From the NCBI GenBank assembly GCA_036571765.1, contig BROE01000017.1, positions 4,024,938 to 4,088,937 on the forward strand: a stretch of 64,000 nucleotides of DNA, read 5' to 3'. The stretch's first letter is position 1. Each line of letters starts with the position of its first letter. The notes beneath the pieces were generated by a model that was not told the DNA's origin, made no database searches, and saw only the letters and a list, made by a program, of their open reading frames with translations. Below, one piece after another: positions 1 to 13,900 of the stretch. The DNA comes from Plecoglossus altivelis (lineage: Eukaryota > Chordata > Actinopteri > Osmeriformes > Plecoglossidae). The position numbers were made by a program, and so were the translations under genes.

Positions 1-548
1 CGAGGGTATACTTCAGCACAGAACTAACAATAGACGATTCGAGAAAGATTTGAAGAAGGTCATCAAATCCACAATCTAAGATCCTCGGATGAATTCCATC
101 CTTCTCAATAGTTTTTTTTTTTTGATTTTGCATCTCTGGCAAGAAAACAATTTATCCTCCCTGTTTTGTCTCTCTCCCAGATGCCATTGACCATTTATTT
201 CATGAGTAAGAAACAGGGGTTGTTGGGTTTTTTTACTTACGTTGTGCACTGAATGTGTATAAGATGAAGTCTAGTCTATCGTTATCATTAACAAAGCCGT
301 TATTGTGATGTCACTGCTACAACAGGCCACCGTAATATGATAAATTAAAATGCTTTGTCACCCACACGGATACAGTTGAAACACTCTTTGTGAATCGACT
401 GTTTCAACATGTAGTGAGTGGATGGAAAGCAACACAAAAGAAAATAGTTCTGCCCTCCTAGGACCGAATGTAACAATGGACACCTTGACCTTGATTGGCA
501 GAATTCTTTTTTTAGGTGGAACATTGAAAATCTGCTTGGAAAGTGTAC
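1..548 (-). other. gria3 intron 9 (part)
   Basis: Noncoding, AT-rich sequence downstream of exon 9 on the transcript. No further gria3 exon was found, and the open frames crossing it are continuations of exon 9 past its donor. Confidence 0.7.
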
Positions 549-656
549 CATGATAGTAGTGACCACAATCGTTCGGTTTTCCACAGAAGCAGTCTCGTTG
601 GTGACCTGCTGGTCCATAATATATACAAATTTCTCGTATTCATTCCAGTACCCGAT
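549..656 (-). CDS. gria3: gria3 exon 9 (start of ligand-binding S1 segment)
   Basis: 108 bp, beginning IGYWNEYEKFVYIMDQQV and ending ENRTIVVTTIM. The acceptor is CTTTCAG and the donor GTACAC. It carries sequons NET and NRT. It is the last gria3 exon visible; the next, expected to begin ESPYV, lies off the window. Confidence 0.94.
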
Positions 657-3600
657 CTGAAAGTGACATAAAAAAAGACCATTGTTATCGCAAGAAAAGG
701 TACAGTCAAAAAGTACATTTAGCCAGTAGCTCTCTAGAACCATCCAAGTTGCCTTGAAAGGTTCTAGAATGGCATTATAAGAACTGTGCGACTGTGATGT
801 ATGAGATAACAAGCCTGTACTGGCATGATTTGGATGTGAAGCTTTAGCCTTAACTAAACCTACTGCAGGGAGGGAAGAGCATTCAACTCCCAGCTAATCT
901 CCCTCTTTGCCCTGTGGCTCCACTGCAAAGGCACTGTTCCTTACATAACTAGGAAGCAGTGGAACGTCTGCATGCAGGCAATATTAATACCAGCAAAATA
1001 GATGGACTAAATACAGCTTATTCTGCCTTGAGGCATTCAAGCCATAAGGACTTCTCGTCATCTAGTCTACAGACTGGGCCCAAGTTGTGCTACCACTGAA
1101 TAGGTTGTGTCTGTGCTGGCCGTGTGCATGCGTGTTTAAACCTATACGACCCATTTAACTGCTGAGATTTCCAAAATGTCAGCAGTTAAAAAACATATTT
1201 TTAGCTGCTTTTCTTTCTGTTCCGTTCAATTCGACTACACATCTTCTAAGTCCTCCAGACTTGCTGGGTGCTCCCTGTCCTGGTAGTCTATCACTTCAGA
1301 TATCCTCCCAATGTGTGTACCTCAGGATGGCTTGTTGTCTGCGAGGGCAGGTTCGGGTCGACAGTATGGGGCCACTCTCTTCCTGGTGTCTCTCTTTAGA
1401 GGGCACCCCATCAGTATCCAGTGTTGGTGACCTACCGTGCTTACAGGCCCTGCCTTGGCCTGTACACTGTGTGTATGGGTGTCTGCTTCTGTGTGTGTGT
1501 GTGTGTGTGTATGTGTCTGCTTCTGTGTGTGTGTGTGTCTGCTTCTGTGTGTGCGTGTTTGCGTGTGTATCTCCATGCGTCTGCGTGTGTGTCATTGCGT
1601 GTGTGCCTGTGCACGCGCGTCACCGTGCACTCAATGTGCGTGTCTGTGTGCGTGTCGCGGAGTACCGCTGCATGCGTGTGCGTCTGTGCGTCCGCGGCAC
1701 CGTGCGCGTCTGTGTGTATGCGCGCGTGTCGCTGTGTGAGTGTGCGTCGGCTTTATTGGCCAATCCATCACTGCTGACAGCCTTGGACTGTCCCTCCCCC
1801 GGCCGGCCTGGCCCAGTTATGACCCAGCACAAAGAGAACACACTGGTCTGGGTCACCCCCACAAGTCAGGAGCTCAATTAATACTGTAGGAGCCGGTACA
1901 GGTGAAAGCTGTTACGCTGTATGTCGCCAATAAAGCTCTCTCTGCTTCCGCGTAGCACACACACATGCTTGTGCCATATACAGCGCAGAAAAAGAGACTC
2001 ACTTTTGACGTTATATGCTTTGAAATCATTTGAATGTTTCTGTTTACGTTTGACAGTTGAAGAACACGGTGCTGGGTTGACTGAAAAAGGCCGTCAGATG
2101 TCAAATCCGCTGGGATATAACGTTGACAGAATACATGGCTAAAGATTTAAACGCGTTGTTATTAAACATGATGATAGCGGGGGTTTTTTATCGACGGCGC
2201 CGAGCAGCCCGTTCACTCACCTTTTTCGCTCCGCCCAACTTCATCTCGTACACGTCGATGGTGTAGTTCGATCTCCGTCCGAACGGGTCAAACTGGATGT
2301 TTCCGGTCATACCTTGTACCTGGACCTGCCGCGCACCAACACAAACAACCCTAATAACCTCCACGCCAAGACACCTCACATTCCCTTTGGTGGCTGAGAT
2401 AGAGTTAACAATACAAAGCGGTTAAACCATACGAAAACAGGATAGAGACGCAAAGCAAGGCGGGCAGACCGACGGCAAACCGATGCTTCCGCGGCAGTGC
2501 TGTGGCCTTAAGGTCTCCGCGTCAGAGCGCCTTCCTACCATTTTGAGGGCTCTCTCGATGTCGATGCCCTGGCTCCACGGCACGGCGGGGTTGGCCAGGC
2601 AGTCCCCGGCGCTCCCCCTCCGCGATACGTCCACCCGTTGGCGCCGCAGGTAGCGGAACGCCTCGGCGATCACCAGGATGGCGTCGTGGGTCAGCGCCGA
2701 AGTGTACTGCAACACAGCGCAACAGGACGAGCGTGACGACGCTGCGGCGATCGGAGCGCACCTAGCCTTGCCTGACCGCGTCTCACCCTCCCCAGGCCAA
2801 CGGGGGGGGGGAGCGGTAGACGATGACACATATTCCATGACTAATTTCGAGGCAGACATGCCCGAGGTGGTCGGGAGCTCGCTGCAGTCGGTGATAGCAG
2901 GACGAATAACCGGACTGTGCTCAGCCTCAAGGCTGAAGCTGTAAAGAAAGTACTTTCAGACGACTGTCGTCTGATATGTAGACAGTACGCCGTTTCAAAG
3001 GAAAACTTGTCCGGCTTGTCTAGGCGACCGGCTGACAAGTAGTAACTCAAGTGTTCCTCTGACAGTCTACCAGGGCTTTGAAGGGAAATGTTTTTCCCTT
3101 TGGGTGATTATCTGTCGCATTTGAGATCTGACTTACACTCCTTGTGGTATTTTGGAGCCTTTGGAAAGTTTGAAACAAACGCCAGATGGAAGAGTTAGGA
3201 GAGAAAGCTGGAGGAGACGGAAGCGTTCAGGTACCTTCAGCGGGGTGTTCTTGGCCTCGGGGAACTCTCTCTCGTCCAGACGCTCCCAGCGTTGGACGAA
3301 CTGCTGAACGATTGGGTTCTCGGAGTTGATGATCTGGAAGCCCGTGATGTTGGCTCCGCCGGAGAACACCTTGTCCAGGCTTATGTTGGAGAAGCCCTGG
3401 AGAGGGAGTAGGACATTAGTGGTTTGGAGGACAAGTGCGGTGGCTCTGGGCACTGTGAAACACAGGAGAAGAATTTTCTCCATTTCTCCAGTAGGTGGGA
3501 AAATGGAGATGTCCTGAGTGTGTCTTCGTGGGTCGGTGAAATGACTCACCAAATTGGCGAGGATATAATGATAACCTCTGCTGTTCTTTCCCAGGGTCAC

Positions 3601-6600
3601 CACCTACAAACAGAGTAAAGAAAGTTTCTAGTAAGTCACTGTCTGAAGGGACATTGTGTACTTTACTACACTGGACTCCAAGGAAGGCACACAATGCCTA
3701 CAACAAACATGCGTCTCAGAAGGTTCCGTTATCGGGACTCCACACGAGGCTTTCTTTGCAAAAAACCTGGAAATAAACGCAACAAAAATGCCCAGGCTAT
3801 AACCTGCGCGAGAAAACACAGATTAATTGGATTCCTAATTCAAAGCCTCGTAACCGTTTGCGTGTGCGTGCGAACATTTTTTTTTTCTGTTAAACGTGGC
3901 AGTGCCTGGGTGTTTGTCAGAGTGTGTGTGGGCATGAGGCTTGGTGCTGTGATGACAATGCGTGCTCCTTCGCATTACTGTCAGCGAGTAAAATAAGGTC
4001 AGGATGTGGGGGGAGGGGGGGGCCTGCAGAAAAATTTGCCTTTCATAACACGTTCTCAAACAAAAAAGGCGCTCTTGTGCCATTTTCTGCTTTGGCTACC
4101 ACAGGGCTGCTTTATAGACTTAATTAGGACAGAAAATATTCCCTGTAAAACCATGAAGGCAGGCGGAAAAACATTTGCTGTTGTGTTTACACTAATGACC
4201 CGGCTTACTAAATCCACAAGCTCCCTGTCCTTTTCTCTCCATCTCTCGCACAATGTGGAGGCTTTCAACGAAAATACCGTTCTGAGGGGGTGGGTGAGGT
4301 CTTTTTTTTCCCTCCCTGCCTTTCAGTGTCTGTGGGGGATTTTGTCTACCGCACGCCTCCTCCGCAGTTTGGAGTGGAGTATGTTCCAGGTATCCGGTGC
4401 GATCTGTATGCTATCTCGAATTTCAACGTTTTTCGGTGAAGAGACATAGATCAAGGACTATTTACCCGGAGAACATCAGAGAAGCAGAGGCAGAGAAGCC
4501 AGTGTTTTCCTCTTTAAACGGAATTAATCGAACGTTCCCGTTCTCCAACCAATCGGAAGGAGAGAGGCAGAACGAGGGCGAGCGACACAGGTCGTGCGAG
4601 CTTACATATTGTATCCACTTATCTCCCTCTCTTCCCTCAATGTCAGGCTGCGGGCCCGTTCTTTTGTCCCGGCAAATGGCCACTGTCTGCCTTCCAAGTG
4701 TTTTATCACATTAAAGGGCATCCTCACAAACAATCCTCAGCTTCCTCTGTGAATGGCCCATCTGTCCATTTTCTCTTTCTGTGACCAGTCCTTTCATTCA
4801 CACTTGTTCCTTTCGCTATCATCTGGTTAGTCCTGCTTTAATATCTCCTAATTGTCTCTGGAGGTAGACGGCGTCCTCCTTCCTCCAAGGTCAGGATTGT
4901 GTCCCTCTTTCATATTCAGCGCGATTTTCCCTTCCTAGTCCAAATCCTATTACCCTCCCCTTGAATGTGCTGAGTGATTTCATTGTGTTTGACATTTTCC
5001 CGCATCTGCCAGTAACCCCTGCGGGACCAAGCGCCCCAAACCTTCTTTCTCAGGGGACGTTCCTGGAAGTTCTCTCGCTTATTGTCTTATCGTGTGTGAG
5101 AACTCAGTTTACGTGTGTGTCTGTGTGTGTTTCTGTGTGTGTGTGTGTGTGTGTTTGTGCACATGCGTTTGATTGTTGAATGCAATACAACTATATATCC
5201 TTTCACAGACCATTTGGTCTTGGTTTGGCAGAGGGGCAGAGAGGAAGACAGGCAGGCTGACAGTCTGACAGACAGGCAAGCTGACAGACAGGCAGGCTGA
5301 CAGACAGGCAGGCTGACAGACAGACAGGCTGACAGACAGGCAGGCACGCTTGAGGAGTTCAATTAATAAAGAAGAGGGAACATTAAAAAAGCTTATCATC
5401 TGGTATTCACCCATGTGAGGGGGAGTTACGGTGGCCCAAGTGTGACAAACACAGCAAGCACTTAATGAAGCTACATCGCCTTGAGCCACAGGCTAACGCT
5501 CCCGTCTCCACAGTCACGGAAGATATCCTTCCACAACACAGGCCACTCACTTCTATGGAGGCCTCGAAAATCTCTCTCTTGGCTTCCAGGATGAGGTTGG
5601 ATGTTTTTGCGTCTTATAATTCACTGTAACTTGATCTGCTCTTCCACCTTTCACACGGTCTACAATGGCTCCGTGTGGTCTAAGATTATTCTGCGTTCGA
5701 TATCAGGCAAATCCAATCCAACTATATATATATATACACTATATAGGAAATATATATATATACTGTATATATACACTATATAGGAAATATATATATACTG
5801 TATATAGACACTATATAGGAAATATATATATATACTGTATATATATATACAGTATATATATATATATTTTTTTCTATATAGTGTCCTACATGGTGTCTGA
5901 CTGCAGATGCTGAAATCATGTCACATTTTGTCATAAGCTGCATTGTTTTCTCTCCAATGTCAGAGGGCTGAAATGAGATGGAGCGCTGTGAGCAATGAGC
6001 TCAGCTCAGAGCCTAACCACGACTGACTCCAAACACCCTCAAGTCCCCCTGACAGCTCCGAGACTCCTTAAAATGACCACTTTTTTTTTTGGTCACTGAT
6101 AACTGTGTCTGTTACGTAAACACATCTCATGTTAAGCTCAGGGGACATGCAGCATGTATTTGTGCAGTTTATGCGTGCGACTGGACCTTGTGTTAATCCC
6201 TACCCCACAGTGGAAAACCTGAAGGTTTGCCCTCTACTGAGCTATCTGTGTGTACAGACCCCTTTGTGTAATGATCTGCCATTAGTATTAGTCTAGGGAG
6301 TTTTAGCACGCCCTTTGAGGCAGATTTACGCTTATTGCCGCAAGCTTTTGACCCCGAGGACTAAACGACAAAAGTGACCGTTTTTTCACGAACGGCGCGG
6401 AATCAAAATCGCAACCTCTCCGACCCGCCCCGCTGACGTTTCGCACGCCTCGCTGACGGTGGCCCGCGCAAAAAAAAAAAAACTCACCGGGACTCGTCCG
6501 AGCCGCGATCGCCTATCCGACGAGCTGATTGCGGTCGTAGGCGCGAGTGGTGATAATAAGTGTGATATCTGCTGCCCCAGGGCTCCCTTTCTCCAACATC

Positions 6601-7701
6601 ATCCAGCTGTCTGGCGGGCTGGTCTGTCCCTTCGTGCTCCAGGATTGGCTGGACACGTCTGTGCCCCTCAAGGACGATTCATTATGTGGGTCGTCACATC
6701 AACACTCGCTTTAATATGGGTTCCTCGCGTAAGTAGGACACGCCGTCCCTTAACGGCGTACAATCAGCCTACTATAAATAGTTCCTGGCCTCCTAGCCCG
6801 AGGGAGGATCTCGCACAAAAGCCATGTGCCCAATAACCACAAGCAAGATCACTCAGCATCCAGGCTGGGGGAGAAGCTTTCAGAGAGCGGCCATTTTGAA
6901 CCGGGTCCTTGGCATGTTGTCGAGGTCCCTAGTCAGAGGGCATCGTAGGCTGCTGGCATGAAAGCCCAGAATCAGAGGCGCGACCCCCTCCCAACCCCCC
7001 TCCCTGCTAACACCACAGCCAGAGGAGCCCGATGTTTTCCCCCCCATTTATAATTCATGGGTCGCACGGCGCCTTCCCCCGGTCCACCGGCGGTTAGTGT
7101 TTCTCTCGGAGAGCTCGTTCCGAAGGCATGCTGGGGCCTTTATGCGTTGATTTGTGGGGTCTGGGAGCCAGCCCTCCCCCGAAGGGCTCTCTTTCCGTCT
7201 TAACGGCATCAACGTCCTCATCCCCTTGGTGGAGAATGGCGCAGAGCATGAATGTATAAGGCCTGGAAGGAAGGAGGGAGGGAGAGGGGGAGAGAGAGAG
7301 AGAGAAATAGAGAGACCAAAAGAGAGACAAACAGAATGGAGGCTAGTCTCCCACAGGCTGCTCATCAGTGATAAAGCTACACAGGGGTGTAATCCTGGCC
7401 AGAGGACTGGTAACCGCTGGAATAGAGACAGAGAACGAGCGGAGGGTCGGAGAGAGAGCAAAGGGTGAGGGAGGGTGGGAAGGAGCGAGACGGAGAGGAG
7501 AGAAAGGGAGGGAGAGGATGGCAGTCGTGGAAAGAAAGAGAGAGGAAGGGAGACACGGAGAGAGAGGAAGGGAGAAAGAGGAAGGGAGACATGGAGAGAG
7601 AGAGAGAGTAAGGGAGACATGGAGAGAGAGAGAGAGAGGGAGAGAGAGTAAGGGAGACATGGAGAGAGAGGAAGGGAGACATGGAGAGAGAGGAAGGGAG
7701 A

Positions 7702-7736
<35 letters not shown>

Positions 7737-10700
7737 AGGGAGACATGGAGAGAGAGAGAGAGAGAGAGTAAGGGAGACATGGAGAGAGAGAGAGAGTAAG
7801 GCACATGAGAAGAAAGCCACGAGCAGCAGATCCTCCCTCTGGAGCAGGAACAGGAGGAGCAGTTACCCATCAGCGGACTGGAATTCCACACCAGTAGAGA
7901 GGGGAGGGGAAGGGGGGAGGGAGAAGTGGAGGAGAGTAGAGACAGAGAGAAGGAGAGCAAACAGCCGGATCCTAGGGTGTGTCTAGGATTTTCATCCACT
8001 GTGGGTTGCCTGTGCATAGTCATCCATTCATCAGCATTACGCGTGACAATACTTATCAGTATGTGGCATAACAAATAGCAAATGTAACAATTGCTTTGTC
8101 CACAGCTTGGTGTATGTGTACGGTACAGTGTGTGTAGCCAGGCTATTTCCAGACTGAATATATTCCCAGCTTGGTTTAATGGAGAGCCGCAGATGTTGGG
8201 GCGGATAGGGAAAAACAGAGGACTCTCAACCCAGGGATGCCAGTTTCCATTCTAAGGAGTCCGATGACAAATGACTCTAATACGACAGCAACAAAGAGAG
8301 GCCTCAGTCAGTCAGACAGCTTTTAAAAGGAGCCAAATCCACCGGCAAGCACTTGGGTGTAGATCCAGCGCTGCTCGAGAACTGCTGCTCCAGCCCGCTT
8401 AATTAGAATAGATTCCCCCAGAGGAATACTTAGGCTAATGGTTCTGCAGCATCACAGCCCGGCTCAGCAAAGCAACACCCAGCTCAGCTTCTGCCCTTGC
8501 CCAGACAGCAGCGGACTCAGAGCAAAGCGTGTGTGCGCGTGTGTGTCACTGGCTGCGTTGTGTGTGCGCGGTGTGTGTGTTGCAGGGGGGGGGGGGGAGG
8601 GGGGCGTACAAGAGGCAGAGACAGCGTTGGACCTTTATGTCCCCGGCTGGGGTCCTTCCGAAAACGACGCAGAAAACGTTCGCGGCGCCGGACGCGCGGC
8701 GCCGTTTTGAATGTCGCGTTGAAGCGTTCGCGCGGCGCGGGGGGGGGGGGGGGGGTGGAGATCGCGTAGGAGCGCTCAGATGAGCGGCTTCGAAGGGAAG
8801 CGTAAAGGTAGCATGTTTTCCCATTTCTGAGGCGTATACATCCAACCTTAAACCGGGGAACGCGTTCGCGACGTGTGCGTGGTGTTTAGAAGCAGCTGCC
8901 GGGGCTCGCTGAATCGCGGCGAGACGTTCAGTCTTTGAGCGGTGCTGGAAAGCGATCTTCGAAGTCTTTTGTAGTTCTCGTTCCACATCCAAACACGCGG
9001 CCCCGATCGTACGCTTCTAAGTAGGTTGAACGGCGCGTTCTAAAACTTGACTGGCATGGGGGCTGTTGCCTTTCTCTTTGGGGACGGTAGCTGTGCGAGG
9101 GCAGTCAATTATGGCTTTGGAACGATCCGCCCCCCCCCCCCCCTTTCATTTTCATCAAACATGAAGGAGACACAGTCGATGCAGTCAATACTGTGGCACC
9201 ACTCTCGCTTACTGTACTGAAATAGAGTCTGACAGGGCATTGACTCATACAACATGCACTGACATAACCTAGACTCAGAGAACATGCACTGACATAACCT
9301 AGACCCATACAACATGCACTAATATAACCTAGACCCATACAACATCCACTAACATAACCTAGATCCATACAACATCCACTAACATAACCTAGACCCATAC
9401 AACTTGCACTAATATAACCTAGACCCATACAACATCCACTAACATAACCTAGACCCATACAACATCACTAACATAACCTAGACCCATACAACATCCACTA
9501 ACATAACCTAGACCCATACAACATAACCTAGACCCATACAACATAACCTAGACCCATACAACATAACCTAGACCCATACAACATCCACTAACATAACCTA
9601 GACCCATACAACATCCACTAACATAACCTAGACCCATACAACATCACTAACATAACCTAGACCCATACAACATAACCTAGACCCATACAACATAACCTAG
9701 ACCCATACAACATCCACTAACATAACCTAGACCCATACAACATCACTAACATAACCTAGACCTATACAACATCTACTAACATAACCTAGACCCATACAAC
9801 ATCACTAATATAACCTAGACCTATACAACATCTACTAACATAACCTAGACCCATACAACATCACTAACATAACCTAGACCCATACAACATCCACTAACAT
9901 AACCTAGACCCATACAACATCCACTAACATAACCTAGACCCATACAACATCCACTAACATAACCTAGACCCATACAACATCCACTAACATAACCTAGACC
10001 CATACAACATCACTAACATAACCTAGACCCACACAACATCCACTAACATAACCTAGACCCACACAACATCCACTAACATAACCTAGACCCATACAACATC
10101 CACTAACATAACCTAGATCCATACAACATCCACTAACATAACCTAGACCCATACAACATCACTAACATAACCTAGACCCATACAACATCACTAATATAAC
10201 CTAGACCTATACAACATCTACTAACATAACCTAGACCCATACAACATCACTAACATAACCTAGACCCACACAACATCCACTAACATAACCTAGACCCATA
10301 CAACATCCACTAACATAACCTAGACCCACACAACATCACTAACATAACCTAGACCCATACAACATGCACTAATATAACCTAGACCCATACAACATAACCT
10401 AGACCCATACAACATCCACTGACATAACCTTGACTCAAAGAACATCGACTTGCAGCAAACAGACTAATTGGGATCAGTCTGACAGGACATAGAAAGTGGG
10501 ACTTGGAAAGCGAGACAGATCCATCCGTCCTCTGTGGACAACCTCTGGGCCCTGACCCTGCCAATAACAACCGGGAGAGGGACACGGGGAAGCGATGATG
10601 TCCGCTTTAGGTGCAGCCAAGTATGGCCATCCCAGGGGGAGAGGAATCTAGATCAACAGGGTACTAAAAATATTTATTATCCAGCACAACTTTTCTTTGC

Positions 10701-10896
10701 GGAAGTCCAAGGCCATTTCCTGGTTTGGGGAGCGAGACACGCCGGCGCCGGAAATGGTGCGGCGCACCCGCCTACTCTACATGCTAATACGTAGCCACTG
10801 TTTTTACATTTCATAATTATGTCCCCTAGACCAAAACTGGCCTCCTTTGACTAGTAATGCATAAGTTTCACTAAAATACCTCTACTTGCCCTACTT

Positions 10897-10930
<34 letters not shown>

Positions 10931-13900
10931 AAGCACACTGAAAATAGGCTATTCATTTTAATAGTCAGGAACTGCCACTAGCATGGTACCTCAGACAAAT
11001 AGATTTGAAAGAAGAAAACCTCGACGAGCCCGAGCGAGAGAAGCCGTCCAAACACGAAGCATGTGTTCTCTGGGATATTCTTACCAACAAGTTGGCTATC
11101 AAACCTCAAATTAATTGTAGTTCAAGCGACACTTAATGTAATTGTGAGTGTAGAGGGGAGAAAAGCTACTAAAATGGAACTGAATTTGTGACAATAGCAT
11201 TAACTCAAGTGAGGCTGCCCAGTAGACATAAACAAACCAACCTAAATCACCACTAATGGGCAATTCAGGGTCTGATCACCAAGGTAACTGGAAAGGGAAG
11301 GGAATTGTCGACGGCTCCGTGTTTCTCCGTGAAAACCAAGCCTAGTATCTGACCTCAACCATCTCCACAAAAACACAACGACCAGCTTTAATCAAATTCA
11401 CCATTTCATTCATTAATTCCCGATCTGTCGCGACGCGGCCCTCGTTTAGAAGAGCCTTGTGTCTGTTTGTGGTGTCTGAGGCAATGATGCTGGCCTGAGT
11501 AAGGTTCTGGCTCTACTTACAGCCTTGTTAGGTGTGTGACAAGGTAATGGAAAAGAAATGAGCATAAAGCAGTGAGGGGCAGCTAGTTCACTCTCAGCCA
11601 CTGGTCTGCATGGGACTAATGGGGTTGGAAGAACGACACAACCAACTAAAAGGTTTCCTTAAAAGGACGGAGGACATGGCAGCACGCGGGACATGGCACT
11701 TTCCCGGGCGGAGAGAAAGAAGGTATCTCATCTCCACGAGACAGGATGCCGTTTCCAGAACAATCTCCCCTTCCATTCATGGCCGACTGATGTCACCATC
11801 ATCAGAAGAGGATCCAGTCACAAGGCCAGCTCCCTGTATAAAGACCCACAAGTGCACCAGCGAATGGAGACAACCCCAGAGCTGGCACATGGCAACAGGC
11901 CAAACACAACCATTGCAGACCTCGATTCTCAAGCCCCCGGGATCGACCCGGATCGTCGCTGTAAGCCAGTCGCCTGGCGGTCACGTCCGGGTGGGGGGTG
12001 GGGGTGGGGTGGGGGGTCCAGTACCTGCTCCAGGATGGCGCTGATCCGGCCCACCTCGCAGTCGATGAGGAAGCGCTTCTCCTGCCTGCGGTCCATCTCC
12101 TCGATGATCCGCCTGTACTCCAGAGGGTCCACGATGCTGCCCACCGAGCGAGCCGTCACCTGCCAGTTGTTGGCTACCGCAGACTCCATGATGGCCTGCA
12201 GGATGGCGAACCCTGCAGGGAGGACAGAGGGAGAGAAAGGGAGGGGAGGAGAGAGAGAGAGGGGGAGGGGAGAGAGAGAGAGAGAGAGAGAGAGAAAGGG
12301 GGGAGGAGAGACAGAGAGAGAAAGGGAGGAGGAGAGACAAAGAGAGGAGCAGAGACAGAGAGGGAGAGGAGCAGAGACAGAGAGGGAGAGGAGCAGAGAC
12401 AGAGAGGGAGAGGAGCAGAGACAGAGAAAGAAAGTGAATGAAGCGAAATGGCAGTTTCTGACAGAAACAGTTGCATTGATTGTACCGTGACCTATTGAAG
12501 GGCAGAACGTTATATTTGCTACAAATCACTTTGATGTATTTTTACTCTGCTCTGACCGTCTCACACTTCATGGTGGAAATGAGAAGCACTCCGTGCATGA
12601 CAAGCAGAGTAAGAAAAGTAGCTTAAAGCCACAAGGGCCTAAGAAGCGATTCAATTCTCAGCTCTATGATCTGAGAGACAATGAATTGTTTCACCAAAAT
12701 ATTCTTCTAACCCGGCGAAGCTTTGGAGGGCATTTTAATTGAAAAGGATTTTGATTTCGGCTTCCAATGTCTCAGCTGTCACAGTTGATAATGACTGAAT
12801 TAATGTGATTTATTCAAATTCAAAATGTGGAGTACGTTGCCGCCGCCGATATTTCTCCTCAGCATGTAGGTCATGATGTATCTCCGGAACGTTTCCAGGT
12901 TTTGACAACTAGACCCAATTTACAGCAAATGGCGTCTGAAAGCGGGCCGGCCACTGACAAGTGAGACATGTTTCCTTTTCCGCAGATCAATTCTTGGTCC
13001 ATTATGTCAACCCAAGGTCAAAGACTATAAATATAAAAGGGGGTTCAAAACAGCGGGGAAGAAAAGGCCTTGAACCACCAGACAGGATACCCTTCAGAAG
13101 TAATAGCCCTATCGAAATACGAACGCCATTCAATTACACTCATATACCCCGGTCAATTATGATATGCTACATTCAGATTATCCAAGCGGAGTAATATGTC
13201 AATCAAATGGCGGTGGGGGAAGGAAAAGAAGGAAAAAAAGCACTTGGTAGATGGGGCAGAGTAAATGAGAAATTAGCATTTTTTTTCATTATCTTAAAGA
13301 AACCTCGGTGTCTCGTCGGTTGCAGAAATGCATGGTGGCAGTTGCTTAATGCGTCGTTGCACCGCGAGTGAGAGACACAGAGGACGGTTTCGGAGCCTTT
13401 ATTCTAACTTGACTCTGTTCTTAACTGCGAGCCAGCCAGCACGCGATAGCCGCCTTGGCTAAATGGGCAGAGGCAGTGGCACGCGGCGTCCCCCTCCCCC
13501 CCCTCCCTCCCTCCCTCCCTCCCTCCCTCTCACAGCCGGGGATAAAATCGCTGATTCAATAAAATGACGAATATTATTACCGATGCCAAAGCAGTCAGTG
13601 TAGATTATGCTAATGCAGATGCGGTCTGCGCAGCGCGCCCCTGCTGCGCGCTGTGCCGCTCGCCTCCAAAGAACTCGTTTCTATACAGCGCAGCCATGCT
13701 ACGCTAACCCGGGCCCACTTTACCATCATGCCAGAGCACCTACTAACACTACGAGCGTTTCACTTTAACAAGACCTGTTGGCGTGCCAACAGGGACCTGC
13801 GTTATCCCACCTTCCGACTTAAACTGTCAGGTCACGTTGCGAGCAAAACGCGCCTTACGATCAATTTCAAAGGGAGCAGACGCGTTAAGTGTTCATTAAT

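Larger units (their letters stand above)
3604..12024 (-). other. gria3 intron 4 (8.4 kb)
   Basis: This intron is noncoding. It holds a TG array, a GACA/GGCA array, an AT palindromic array, a long GA tract, poly-G runs, a 30-bp minisatellite and an (AC)n array, each listed separately. The stretches between (3604-5100, 5890-7250, 7820-8580, 8760-9230, 10930-12020) show no exon that fits the gene and no recognised element. Confidence 0.75.

Noticed and set aside
345..548. Extension of the exon 9 frame below 549 as coding
   Set aside because: A donor at 549/548 and loss of AMPA receptor homology after TTIM show this is intron read-through.
1261..1881. 206-codon plus-strand open frame rich in Cys and Val
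   Set aside because: It is generated by a TG/CG microsatellite inside gria3 intron 8 and has no known domain.
7048..8074. Long Ser/Leu/Pro-rich minus-strand and Arg/Glu-rich plus-strand open frames
   Set aside because: They are both readings of a GA/CT tract in an intron.
9105..9458. Minus-strand open frame with GLGYVSGCCM repeats
   Set aside because: It is a product of the 30-bp minisatellite in gria3 intron 4.
9236..10440. CCTAGACCC-containing repeats as possible interstitial telomere
   Set aside because: The unit lacks tandem TTAGGG/CCCTAA hexamers; it is an ordinary 30-bp minisatellite.
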